Below are positions 15,530-22,100 of a DNA stretch of 33,040 bases, piece after piece. Source of the stretch: Nitrospira sp. UBA5699 (GTDB lineage: Bacteria > Nitrospirota > Nitrospiria > Nitrospirales > Nitrospiraceae); NCBI GenBank assembly GCA_002420105.1, contig DIHJ01000123.1, forward strand, positions 14,541-47,580, read 5' to 3'. A program made the translations under genes and the position numbers. The notes beneath the pieces were generated by a model. It did no database searches. It had not been told where the DNA came from and saw only the letters and a list, made by a program, of their open reading frames with translations. Positions within the stretch are counted from its first letter, which is position 1. Every line of letters begins with the position of its first letter.

Positions 15530-18421
15530 ATGAGCACCCCTGAATTCCTGAACCCGACCGATACGTTCATCCATCGCCATCTTGGTCCCACGGAAGCGGA
15601 CATGCGCGAGATGCTCGCCCTGCTCGGCCTGCAGTCGTTGCAGGCCTTAAGCGATGCGACCGTGCCGCGGGATATTCAGCTGGGGCGCACCCTGGATCTC
15701 CCCGCGCATCGCGGCGAACAGGCGGTGCTGCAGGAACTGCGCGGCCTGGCGGAGGAGAACCGGGTCTACCGGTCCTTCATCGGCATGGGGTACTACGATT
15801 GCATCACGCCCGGCGTGATTCAGCGGAACATTCTCGAAAACCCCGGATGGTACACGCAATACACGCCCTACCAGGCGGAAATCTCGCAGGGTCGATTGGA
15901 GGCGCTGGTCGCGTATCAAACCATGGTCGCCGATCTGACCGGCCTCCCCCTTGCCAACGCCTCGCTGCTGGATGAGGCGACCGCTGCGGCGGAAGCCATG
16001 ACGATGTGCCTGGCGATCGCCCGCAGCGCCGGCCAGGAGCGCAAGGAATTCTTCGTGTCGAAGGATTGCCATCCGCAGACGATCGCGGTCATGCAGACGA
16101 GAGCGGTGCCGATGGGGATCACGCTGCACGTCGGACGGACCAAGGAGATCGATTTCCAGAATCAGCAGCTGAGCGGGGTGCTGCTGCAGTATCCGACCAC
16201 CGACGGATACGTGGGGGACTACAGCGCGATCGTCGAGCAGGCGCACAAGGCCGGGATTCTGGTGGTCGTGGCGACCGATCTGCTGGCGCTCACGCTCCTG
16301 CGTCCGCCGGGCGAATTCGGGGCCGACATCGCCGTGGGGTCCAGCCAACGGTTCGGCGTGCCGATGGGGTTCGGGGGCCCCCACGCCGCGTTTCTCTCGG
16401 CGAAGGACGACTACCGGCGGCAGATGCCGGGGCGGATCGTCGGGGTGTCCAAGGACCGGACGGGCCGGACGGCCTATCGCCTGGCGCTGCAGACGCGCGA
16501 GCAACACATCCGACGGGAGAAGGCGACGAGCAACATCTGCACGGCGCAGGTCCTGCTGGCGATCATGGCCGGCATGTATGCCGTATACCACGGCCCGGAA
16601 GGGTTGCGGCGGATTGCCGAACGCGTGCACGGATTGGCCCTCATCCTGGCCGCCGGATTGCGCCAGTTGGGATTTGAGGTCGGCAGCGAAGAGTTGTTCG
16701 ACACGGTGCGGGTCCGGGTGACCAAGGCGCAATGCGAACAGATTCTCATCCGGGCCGACGAGCGGGGCATCAACCTGCGCCGGCACGAGGACGATTCGCT
16801 CGGCCTGTCGCTGGACGAAACGAGCACGGAAGACGACGTCCGCCGGCTGATGGAGATTTTCGTCGGCCACGAACGGCTGTCATGTACCGTTCAGGACCTG
16901 AGCCGGACCGTCACGACGAGTTTTCCCGCCAACCTGGCGAGAACGAGTCCCTACCTGACGCACGAGGTGTTCAACCGGTATCACGCCGAACATGAGATGC
17001 TGCGGTATCTCCATCGTCTTCAATCGCGCGACCTTTCGCTCACCCACTCCATGATTCCGCTCGGGTCCTGCACGATGAAACTTAATGCGACCGCGGAGAT
17101 GCTGGCCGTCACCTGGCCGGAGTTTGCGCGCCTGCATCCGTTCGCGCCGCTCGAACAGAGCAAGGGGTATCAGGAACTCTTCCGTCAACTGGAAGCCTGG
17201 CTCGCGGAGATCACCGGATTCTCCGCCGTGTCGTTGCAGCCGAACGCGGGCTCGCAGGGGGAATATACGGGACTCATGGTCATTCGCGCCTACCACTGGA
17301 GTCAGGGGGAATTTCACCGCGATGTCTGCCTCATCCCCGTCTCGGCCCATGGCACGAATCCCGCGAGCGCGGCGATGGTGGGCATGACCGTCGTGCCCGT
17401 AGCCTGCGACAAGCAGGGCAACGTCGATTTGGCGGACCTCGAAGCCAAGGCGGCCCAGCACCGGGATCGCCTGGCGGCGTTGATGTTGACCTACCCGTCG
17501 ACTCACGGCGTCTTCGAAGCGGACGTCCGGCGCATCTGCCAGATCGTCCACACCCACGGCGGGCAGGTCTATATGGACGGCGCGAACATGAACGCCCAGG
17601 TCGGACTCTGTCGTCCCGGCGACATCGGCGCCGACGTCTGTCATCTCAACCTGCACAAGACGTTTTGCATCCCCCACGGAGGCGGCGGGCCGGGCATGGG
17701 GCCCATCGGGGTCGCCAGACATCTGGCGCCGTTTCTGCCGGGCCATCCGGTGACGCAACAGGGCGGCGACCAATCCATCGGCCCGGTGTCGGCGGCGCCG
17801 TACGGGAGTCCGAGCATCCTGACGATTTCGTGGGTCTATATCGCGCTGATGGGGCGCGACGGGCTCACCAAGGCCACGCAGGTGGCGATCTTGAATGCGA
17901 ACTACATGGCCAAGCGGCTGGAAAAATACTATCCGATTCTCTACACCGGAACGTCGGGATTCGTGGCGCATGAGTTCATTCTGGATCTGCGGCAATTCAA
18001 GGAGACCGCCGGCGTGGAAGCGATGGATGTCGCGAAGCGATTGATGGATTACGGCTTCCATGCCCCGACGGTGTCGTTTCCGGTCGCCGGGACCTTGATG
18101 ATCGAGCCGACCGAGAGCGAGTCGAAAGCCGAGTTGGACCGGTTCTGCGACGCGATGATCCGCATCCGCGCGGAGATTCAGGACATCGCGGACGGCCGTC
18201 AACCGCGCGTGAATAACCTCCTCAAGAATGCCCCCCATACGGCTCAAGTTGTCACGGCTTCCGAATGGGACCGGCCCTACAGCCGCGAGCAGGCCGCCTA
18301 TCCGGCTCCCTGGGTGAGGGAGAGGAAGTTCTGGCCCCACGTGAGCCGGATCGATGAGGCCTACGGGGACCGTCACCTGGTCTGTACCTGCCCTCCCATG
18401 GACAGTTATTCCACCGAGTAG
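15530..18421 (+). CDS. gcvP: Glycine dehydrogenase (decarboxylating), single-chain P protein
   Basis: P protein of the glycine cleavage system: a PLP enzyme that decarboxylates glycine and passes aminomethyl to lipoyl-GcvH. The 963-aa product is the full single-chain form, with the two halves homologous to GcvPA (about 1-450) and GcvPB (about 470-963). The PLP-binding lysine is K710 in NLHKTFCIPHGGGGPG. The start MSTPEFLNPTDTFIHRHLGPTEADM is the usual family N-terminus (FxxRHiGP). A longer frame from 15365 would run through the promoter and inverted repeat and is rejected. gcvT is 4 kb away on the other strand; gcvH and lpd are not in the window, so the system is dispersed. Confidence 0.97.
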   Translation: MSTPEFLNPTDTFIHRHLGPTEADMREMLALLGLQSLQALSDATVPRDIQLGRTLDLPAHRGEQAVLQELRGLAEENRVYRSFIGMGYYDCITPGVIQRNILENPGWYTQYTPYQAEISQGRLEALVAYQTMVADLTGLPLANASLLDEATAAAEAMTMCLAIARSAGQERKEFFVSKDCHPQTIAVMQTRAVPMGITLHVGRTKEIDFQNQQLSGVLLQYPTTDGYVGDYSAIVEQAHKAGILVVVATDLLALTLLRPPGEFGADIAVGSSQRFGVPMGFGGPHAAFLSAKDDYRRQMPGRIVGVSKDRTGRTAYRLALQTREQHIRREKATSNICTAQVLLAIMAGMYAVYHGPEGLRRIAERVHGLALILAAGLRQLGFEVGSEELFDTVRVRVTKAQCEQILIRADERGINLRRHEDDSLGLSLDETSTEDDVRRLMEIFVGHERLSCTVQDLSRTVTTSFPANLARTSPYLTHEVFNRYHAEHEMLRYLHRLQSRDLSLTHSMIPLGSCTMKLNATAEMLAVTWPEFARLHPFAPLEQSKGYQELFRQLEAWLAEITGFSAVSLQPNAGSQGEYTGLMVIRAYHWSQGEFHRDVCLIPVSAHGTNPASAAMVGMTVVPVACDKQGNVDLADLEAKAAQHRDRLAALMLTYPSTHGVFEADVRRICQIVHTHGGQVYMDGANMNAQVGLCRPGDIGADVCHLNLHKTFCIPHGGGGPGMGPIGVARHLAPFLPGHPVTQQGGDQSIGPVSAAPYGSPSILTISWVYIALMGRDGLTKATQVAILNANYMAKRLEKYYPILYTGTSGFVAHEFILDLRQFKETAGVEAMDVAKRLMDYGFHAPTVSFPVAGTLMIEPTESESKAELDRFCDAMIRIRAEIQDIADGRQPRVNNLLKNAPHTAQVVTASEWDRPYSREQAAYPAPWVRERKFWPHVSRIDEAYGDRHLVCTCPPMDSYSTE

Positions 18422-18528
18422 CAAGGGCTGTTTGCATGGCCTGCCGCCGCTCCCGTCGGATCAGGTCGCACGATTCCAACCGCTTGATTTGTCATAAGAA
18501 ATAGCAGGAATTGCGAGAAGGTCTTCGT

Positions 18529-18560
18529 GGGGGTGCGGGCGGACTGCCCGTCTTCCCCTC
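18529..18560 (+). terminator. Weak hairpin after gcvP
   Basis: CGGGC (18536-18540) and GCCCG (18546-18550) form a 5-bp stem that can extend through an internal loop with flanking G and C runs. It is about 115 nt past the gcvP stop. There is no T-tract, so this is only a possible terminator. Confidence 0.3.
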
Positions 18561-18579
18561 CCTTTGGGGCATTGTGAAA

Positions 18580-18628
18580 GGCTCAGGGGATCGGCGATAA
18601 AGAGCCGTCACGCAACCGCTGAGCGAGG
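18580..18628 (+). promoter_or_regulatory. Foldable leader of the 74-aa gene
   Basis: GCTCAG (18581-18586) pairs with CTGAGC (18619-18624), enclosing CGGC/GCCG (18592-18595 with 18604-18607). The competing pair GGCTC (18580-18584) with GAGCC (18602-18606) excludes the first. The GAGG ribosome site (18625-18628 region) abuts the outer stem, so folding could affect translation of the gene at 18637. It matches no riboswitch class I can recall. Confidence 0.35.
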
Positions 18629-18636
18629 CCGCTTTC

Positions 18637-18861
18637 ATGTCACAGATTCTGAACTTGAGCCAACATACCACCGACGACGAGCTTCAACGTCTGACGACGC
18701 TGCTGCTGTTTCATCTGGTCGAACGCTGCGGAGGGCAGGTGCAGTTCAAGCTCGAAGACGCCCAGCGGGTGCGCGCCAGCCTCACGACCAAGATGGTCCA
18801 GATGCAGGTGGGAGACGAGGTGAGGCTTCGGATCATCGACCGCCTGCCCGAGCTGCAGTAA
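18637..18861 (+). CDS. Small conserved-looking protein of unknown function
   Basis: A 74-aa protein, MSQILNLSQHTTDDELQRLTTLL..., with no signal peptide or membrane segment. An N-terminal helix (residues about 12-32) is followed by beta-strand-like segments GGQVQFKLEDAQ, KMVQMQVGDEVRLRIID. The VGDEVRLRII ending looks like a small beta-barrel edge. The single Cys is at position 31. I do not recognise the family. Codon use matches neighbours and a GAGG lies upstream, so the gene looks real. It follows gcvP by 215 nt that contain a foldable leader, and precedes arfB by 119 nt. Confidence 0.7.
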   Translation: MSQILNLSQHTTDDELQRLTTLLLFHLVERCGGQVQFKLEDAQRVRASLTTKMVQMQVGDEVRLRIIDRLPELQ

Positions 18862-18945
18862 TCCGCGCGTCAGAGAGGTTTTCTCCTGCGTGACTCCGGT
18901 CGAGACCGGGGAGGCCGAGGCCGACGTATCTTCGCGCCCGGGCGC

Positions 18946-18975
18946 ATGACTCAACTCATACGACTGCGGTACACT
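18946..18975 (+). promoter_or_regulatory. Candidate promoter giving a leaderless arfB mRNA
   Basis: ATGACT (18946-18951, four of six to TTGACA) and TACACT (18970-18975) are 18 nt apart. The -10 ends five bases before the arfB ATG, so the predicted start of transcription is essentially the A of the start codon. Confidence 0.5.
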
Positions 18976-18980
18976 CGGCC

Positions 18981-19391
18981 ATGCTGCAGATCTCCTCACA
19001 CGTGGCCATCCCCGACTCCGAGATCGACATCCATGCGATGCGGTCGCAGGGGGCGGGGGGGCAACATGTCAACAAGGTATCCTCGGCCGTCCATCTGCGA
19101 TTCGACATTGGGGCCTCGTCGCTGCCGCCGTTTTACAAGGAAGAGCTGCTGAAATTGCGGGATAGCCGCATATCAGACGACGGTGTGATCACGATCAAGG
19201 CGCAGCAGTATCGGAGTCAGGACCAGAATCGGGAGGATGCGCTGAACCGGCTGCGAGCGCTCATTCAGAGCGTGGCGATTCCCCGCAAGAAGCGAAAGGC
19301 CACGAAGCCGACCAAGAGTTCACAAAATAGAAGGCTGGAGAGTAAGAAGAAGGCGGGACGACTGAAGGCGTTGCGGAGAACGATCGAATAA
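18981..19391 (+). CDS. arfB: Alternative ribosome-rescue factor ArfB (YaeJ-type peptidyl-tRNA hydrolase)
   Basis: ArfB enters the A site of ribosomes stalled on truncated mRNA and releases the peptide, backing up tmRNA. The 136-aa product has the catalytic GGQ in the context SQGAGGQHVNKVSSAVHLRF (about 26-45), as in ArfB/ICT1. The C-terminal tail (about 100-136: PRKKRKATKPTKSSQ then RRLESKKKAGRLKALRR) is strongly basic, as needed to occupy the empty mRNA channel. The length matches ArfB (about 140 aa) and excludes full release factors RF1/RF2. No Shine-Dalgarno precedes the ATG; it may be translated from a leaderless mRNA. Confidence 0.95.
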   Translation: MLQISSHVAIPDSEIDIHAMRSQGAGGQHVNKVSSAVHLRFDIGASSLPPFYKEELLKLRDSRISDDGVITIKAQQYRSQDQNREDALNRLRALIQSVAIPRKKRKATKPTKSSQNRRLESKKKAGRLKALRRTIE

Positions 19392-19406
19392 TAGGTCCTT
19401 GTCAAA

Positions 19407-19483
19407 CGTCATTCGTCGGCCGTGATGAGAGCGGCTCCACTTGGTTCCTACGATTGACGAATGGCGATTGTCGATTGACGAAT
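19407..19483. repeat. Degenerate direct/inverted word repeats downstream of fabI
   Basis: CGATTGACGAAT occurs at 19451-19462 and 19472-19483 (21-nt period). CGTCATTCGTC at 19407-19417 contains the inverse of the GACGAATG found at 19456-19463. These words recur on the other side of fabI (20287-20379). Confidence 0.6.
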
Positions 19484-20262
19484 CATTCGACTGATGCCAG
19501 CGATCCCAGAATGTTGTACCCTCCGTCCACGTAAATCACTTCTCCGGTAATGCCCCGTCCCAGCGAACTGACGAGAAACAATGCGGTATCCCCCACTTCC
19601 CCCTGTTCCGTGGCCCGGCGGAGCGGCGCGAATTCCTTGTGGTGGTCGACCATCTTACTGATGCCGGAAACGCCCCGTGCCGCGAGCGTCTTGATCGGCC
19701 CGGCGGAGATCGCATTGACCCTGATGTTCTTCGGACCGAGGTCATGGGCCAGGTACCGGACGGTGGCCTCGAGGGCGGCTTTGGCGACGCCCATGACGTT
19801 ATAGTGCGGGACCACGCGTTCCGCTCCCAGGTAGGTCAAGGTCACGATGGATCCTCCGTCCGTCATCAGCGGGAGGGCCGCTCTGGTCACCGCCACCAGC
19901 GAATAGGCGCTCACGTCGAGCGCGGTGGCAAAGCCTTTGCGGGTGGTGTTGACGAACTGCCCCGTCAGTTCCTCACGCGGAGCAAAGGCGATGGAATGGA
20001 CCAGGAAGTCGAGTTTGCCGGCCTCCTTTCCGACGTGGGTCATCAAGGCGTCGATCTGGGCGTCGTCTCCGGCATCGCAGGGGAAGGCCTTGGAGCCCGG
20101 CAGCGTGGCCACGAGCTCTTCGACGTTCTCCTTCAAGCGGTCGTTTTGATAGTTGAAAAAGAGCTGGGCGCCCTGCCCGGCCGCGGATTGGGCAATGGCC
20201 CAGGCGATGCTGTGCTTGTTGGCGACGCCGATGATGAGGCCTTTCTTTCCCTGTAGCAGCAT
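19483..20262 (-). CDS. fabI: Enoyl-[acyl-carrier-protein] reductase (NADH), FabI type
   Basis: FabI reduces trans-2-enoyl-ACP in the last step of each fatty-acid elongation round; it is the triclosan target. The 259-aa product starts MLLQGKKGLIIGVANKHSIAWAIA, the family's NADH-binding start. The catalytic Tyr and Lys are in YNVMGVAKAALEATVRYLA (Y-x6-K), with the preceding substrate-loop tyrosine in LTYLGAERVVPHYN. The C-terminal GEVIYVDGGYNILG is also typical. An upstream ATG at 20292 adds 10 residues but falls within repeat DNA; AAGGAG lies about 12 nt before the chosen ATG. It is flanked on both sides by related repeat words. Confidence 0.96.
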   Translation of the reverse strand: MLLQGKKGLIIGVANKHSIAWAIAQSAAGQGAQLFFNYQNDRLKENVEELVATLPGSKAFPCDAGDDAQIDALMTHVGKEAGKLDFLVHSIAFAPREELTGQFVNTTRKGFATALDVSAYSLVAVTRAALPLMTDGGSIVTLTYLGAERVVPHYNVMGVAKAALEATVRYLAHDLGPKNIRVNAISAGPIKTLAARGVSGISKMVDHHKEFAPLRRATEQGEVGDTALFLVSSLGRGITGEVIYVDGGYNILGSLASVE

Positions 20263-20286
20263 GGTCCCTGGTTCTCCTTCAATTGT

Positions 20287-20379
20287 CGTCATTCGTCACA
20301 TGTCAGTCGCCAATCGTGGAGTGAAAGAACGAAGTCTCGACGAAAAGGCTTCGTTACGGTTGACGTGTGACGATTGACG
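20287..20379. repeat. Repeat words upstream of fabI
   Basis: CGTCATTCGTC (20287-20297) and CGATTGACG (20371-20379) are exact copies of words in the spacer downstream of fabI. The stretch also holds further GACG/TGACG variants around 20359-20385. It separates fabI from mug. Confidence 0.5.
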
Positions 20380-20420
20380 CATGACATTCCGTCGGGCGCT
20401 GAAGATAGCATGATTCGCGG

Positions 20421-21005
20421 TCACTGTGAACCGGCTTCCTGCCGCAGCGCTCGAAAGGCCGCGAGCATCGTCTGATAGGAATAATGGGCGTTGCGGCCGC
20501 TGGGGTTCGGCAGGAGAAAGACCGGAACGCCGGCGAGCTGCACGTTGCTGAGGCCGAGCGCGGGCGGACGCGCCGGTTTCGTCCGCTGCGGGAAGAGGAC
20601 CCGAAAGATCGTGACGCCCAGCAGAGCCACGATCCGCGGCCGGTAACGCGCAATCTTGCGTTCCAGGGCGGCCCGACCGTCCCGATATTCTGCGGAATCG
20701 AGAACGTCGATGCCGGCGCTCGTGCGGCTGATGATATTCGTGAGCCCCAACCCCCATTCCGGCAGTCGCCGGTCCTCCCGATAGGTGAGCGGAAGGGGGA
20801 TCAGGCCGGATTCGTGGATCAGTTTCCAGAAGCGGTTGGAGTGGCCGGCAAAATGGTGCCCGACTGCCGCCGATCGGATCCCTGGATTGATGCCGACGAA
20901 CAAGATGCGGAGGTCAGGCCGGAGGCGGTCCGGAAGCGGACGGGTTGTCTGGCGCATCCCGGTCACGGCATGGGGGATCGGCCGGAGCTGAGGCGGTTTG
21001 GTCAT
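20421..21005 (-). CDS. mug: G/U mismatch-specific DNA glycosylase (TDG/Mug family)
   Basis: Removes uracil or thymine from G:U and G:T mismatches, starting base excision repair. The 194-aa product has the family-2 uracil glycosylase motifs: ILFVGINPG (about 34-42; the Asn positions the catalytic water) and LLPNPSGRNAHYS (about 163-175). HHFAGHSNRFWKLIHESGL and LTNIISRTSAGIDVL are also characteristic. The N-terminal 25 residues before LRPDLRILFVG look dispensable; a second ATG at residue 17 is possible. It is upstream of fabI on the same strand but separated by about 158 nt of repeat-containing DNA. Confidence 0.92.
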   Translation of the reverse strand: MTKPPQLRPIPHAVTGMRQTTRPLPDRLRPDLRILFVGINPGIRSAAVGHHFAGHSNRFWKLIHESGLIPLPLTYREDRRLPEWGLGLTNIISRTSAGIDVLDSAEYRDGRAALERKIARYRPRIVALLGVTIFRVLFPQRTKPARPPALGLSNVQLAGVPVFLLPNPSGRNAHYSYQTMLAAFRALRQEAGSQ

Positions 21006-21111
21006 GCCCGACTATTCTGCCACAGTTTCCGGAGTGGAAAGACCTTCAGTTCGACAGCCCCCTCTCCATCTAAGCTGCTGAAATTGCGATGAATCGTCAT
21101 TTTCGGGAACC

Positions 21112-21127
21112 GGGCACCAAGCTTGCT
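21112..21127 (+). promoter_or_regulatory. Sigma-54 (RpoN)-like promoter
   Basis: GGGCACC (21112-21118), a 4-nt spacer, then TTGCT (21123-21127) matches the -24/-12 pattern TGGCACG-N4-TTGCW at exact spacing with the invariant GG and GC present. There are two mismatches. The predicted start is near 21138, about 52 nt ahead of the ATG at 21190. Confidence 0.5.
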
Positions 21128-21140
21128 GAGTACCAGACCA

Positions 21141-21158
21141 GTGCCCGTTGAGGGGCAC
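21141..21158 (+). promoter_or_regulatory. 5'-UTR hairpin of the Lys-rich peptide gene
   Basis: GTGCCC (21141-21146) pairs with GGGCAC (21153-21158) over a 6-nt loop, at the predicted 5' end of the sigma-54 transcript. The same GTGCCC arm, as GTGCCCG (21141-21147), is also the inverse of CGGGCAC (21111-21117) in the -24 box. Confidence 0.45.
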
Positions 21159-21189
21159 ATATTCCACAATCAAGGGGAGGTGACATACT

Positions 21190-21399
21190 ATGAAGCGCAT
21201 GTTGATGGCAATCATGGCGGTCGCGGTGGCGGTTTCCTTCAGCGCTCCTTCGTTCGCCGGTGAGGAGAAGAAGGACAAGAAGGATGAGAAGAAGGGCGGC
21301 CACGTCCTCGTGTACGGTGAGGAAAAGAAGGACAAGAAGGACGAGAAGAAGGGCGGCCACGCGGACGAGAAGAAGAAGGACGAGAAGAAGGGGAACTAA
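21190..21399 (+). CDS. Small secreted Lys/Glu/Asp-rich repeat protein
   Basis: A 69-aa precursor with a clear Sec signal peptide (MKRMLMAIMAVAVAVSFSA...) and a likely cleavage site after PSFA at residue 23. The mature peptide of about 46 aa has two identical 15-residue units, GEEKKDKKDEKKGGH, joined by VLVY, then a partial third unit ADEKKKDEKKGN. It has almost no hydrophobic residues and is probably disordered; the His and acidic residues could bind metal. A strong GGGGAGGTG ribosome site precedes the ATG. It is a single gene with a sigma-54-like promoter and its own terminator. The function is unknown; similar short charged exported peptides are, from memory, common in Nitrospira. Confidence 0.82.
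   Translation: MKRMLMAIMAVAVAVSFSAPSFAGEEKKDKKDEKKGGHVLVYGEEKKDKKDEKKGGHADEKKKDEKKGN
21259..21360 (+). repeat. Two 45-bp in-frame direct repeats
   Basis: Units 21259-21303 and 21316-21360 encode the same 15 residues and differ at only two bases, both silent (GAG/GAA and GAT/GAC). The 12-nt spacer encodes VLVY. Confidence 0.9.
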
Positions 21400-21431
21400 T
21401 CCCTTTTTGGCGAGGCTAACCGGCTCGAGGG

Positions 21432-21454
21432 GCCTTCCGCCAAAAGCGGAGGGC
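21432..21454 (+). terminator. Terminator of the Lys-rich peptide gene
   Basis: GCCTTCCGC (21432-21440) pairs with GCGGAGGGC (21446-21454) across CAAAA. The one T-G wobble pairs only in + strand RNA (it is a C-A mismatch in the other), pointing to + strand use. TCCTT follows. Confidence 0.7.
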
Positions 21455-21470
21455 TCCTTGGCCGGTCCTC

Positions 21471-21989
21471 CTACCGGGTCGCTTCTCCCAGATAGACCGA
21501 CTGCAATCCCACCATCGTTTTCGCATCCCGAATCGTTCCCGCTCGAATCATCGCCAGGGCATCCGCCAGGGGGAGTTCCACGATCTCCAGCACTTCATCG
21601 CGATCCAGCTGCTGCCGGCCTTGCGTCATGCCGGTCGCCTTATAGACATGGATCACCTCGTCGGTGAAACCCGGGGCGGTGAAAATGCTTGAGATCAGCT
21701 CAAGCGTGCCGGCCCGGTAGCCGATCTCTTCCTCCAGTTCGCGCAGGGCGCAGTCTCTGGGATCTTCTCCTGGATGGAGTTTCCCCGCCGGGATTTCATA
21801 GATGAACCCTCCGGCGGCATGACGAAACTGTTTGATCAGGATGACGGTTCCGTCTTCCTTCAGCGGCACGATCGCCGCGGCTCCCGGATGGCGCACCATC
21901 TCCAGATCGACGGTCAGGCCGTTCGGCAGCGTGACGGTGTCGATGTTCAGCGTGATGACCCTGCCGTTGTAAATGTTCTTCGAAGTCAT
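21471..21989 (-). CDS. Nudix hydrolase, ADP-ribose pyrophosphatase type
   Basis: A 172-aa Nudix protein, most like ADP-ribose pyrophosphatase (NudF/YjhB group). The Nudix box is complete near residues 73-95: GKLHPGEDPRDCALRELEEE, followed by IGY, fitting G-x5-E-x7-REUxEExGU. The upstream RQFRHAAGGFIYEIPAGK and downstream SIFTAPGFTDEVIHVYKA are typical of ADP-ribose enzymes. Substrate choice is inferred from these segments only. The frame opens at a TTG four codons earlier; I prefer ATG 21989 (MTSKNIYNG), though neither has a clear ribosome site. It is 111 nt downstream of gcvT. Confidence 0.92.
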   Translation of the reverse strand: MTSKNIYNGRVITLNIDTVTLPNGLTVDLEMVRHPGAAAIVPLKEDGTVILIKQFRHAAGGFIYEIPAGKLHPGEDPRDCALRELEEEIGYRAGTLELISSIFTAPGFTDEVIHVYKATGMTQGRQQLDRDEVLEIVELPLADALAMIRAGTIRDAKTMVGLQSVYLGEATR

Positions 21990-22100
21990 GGTCAGGGGCA
22001 AGTGGCGAGTGGCACGAGATTGAAGATGGAATAATCGTCAGTGTTTGAGGTCATCGCATTGCCTCTGGCCCATAGCCTCTCACCTCATGCCCGCACAAGG

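Noticed and set aside
16880..18424. 514-codon open frame opposite gcvP, minus strand
   Set aside because: It is a shadow of a GC-rich coding strand: low-complexity Arg/Gly/Asp/His composition, no family motif, fully antisense to a certain gene.
18580..18630. Cyclic-di-GMP (GEMM-type) riboswitch before the 74-aa gene
   Set aside because: The ACGCAA word is reminiscent, but the paired architecture and conserved loops of that class are absent.
21259..21360. CRISPR-like repeats
   Set aside because: The two repeats are in-frame coding units of one small protein with a 12-nt spacer.
21990..22100. Repeat words (GTGGCGAGTGGC, GCCTCT) between gcvT and the Nudix gene
   Set aside because: They look similar in style to the fabI spacers but are too short and degenerate to call as a repeat from this window alone.
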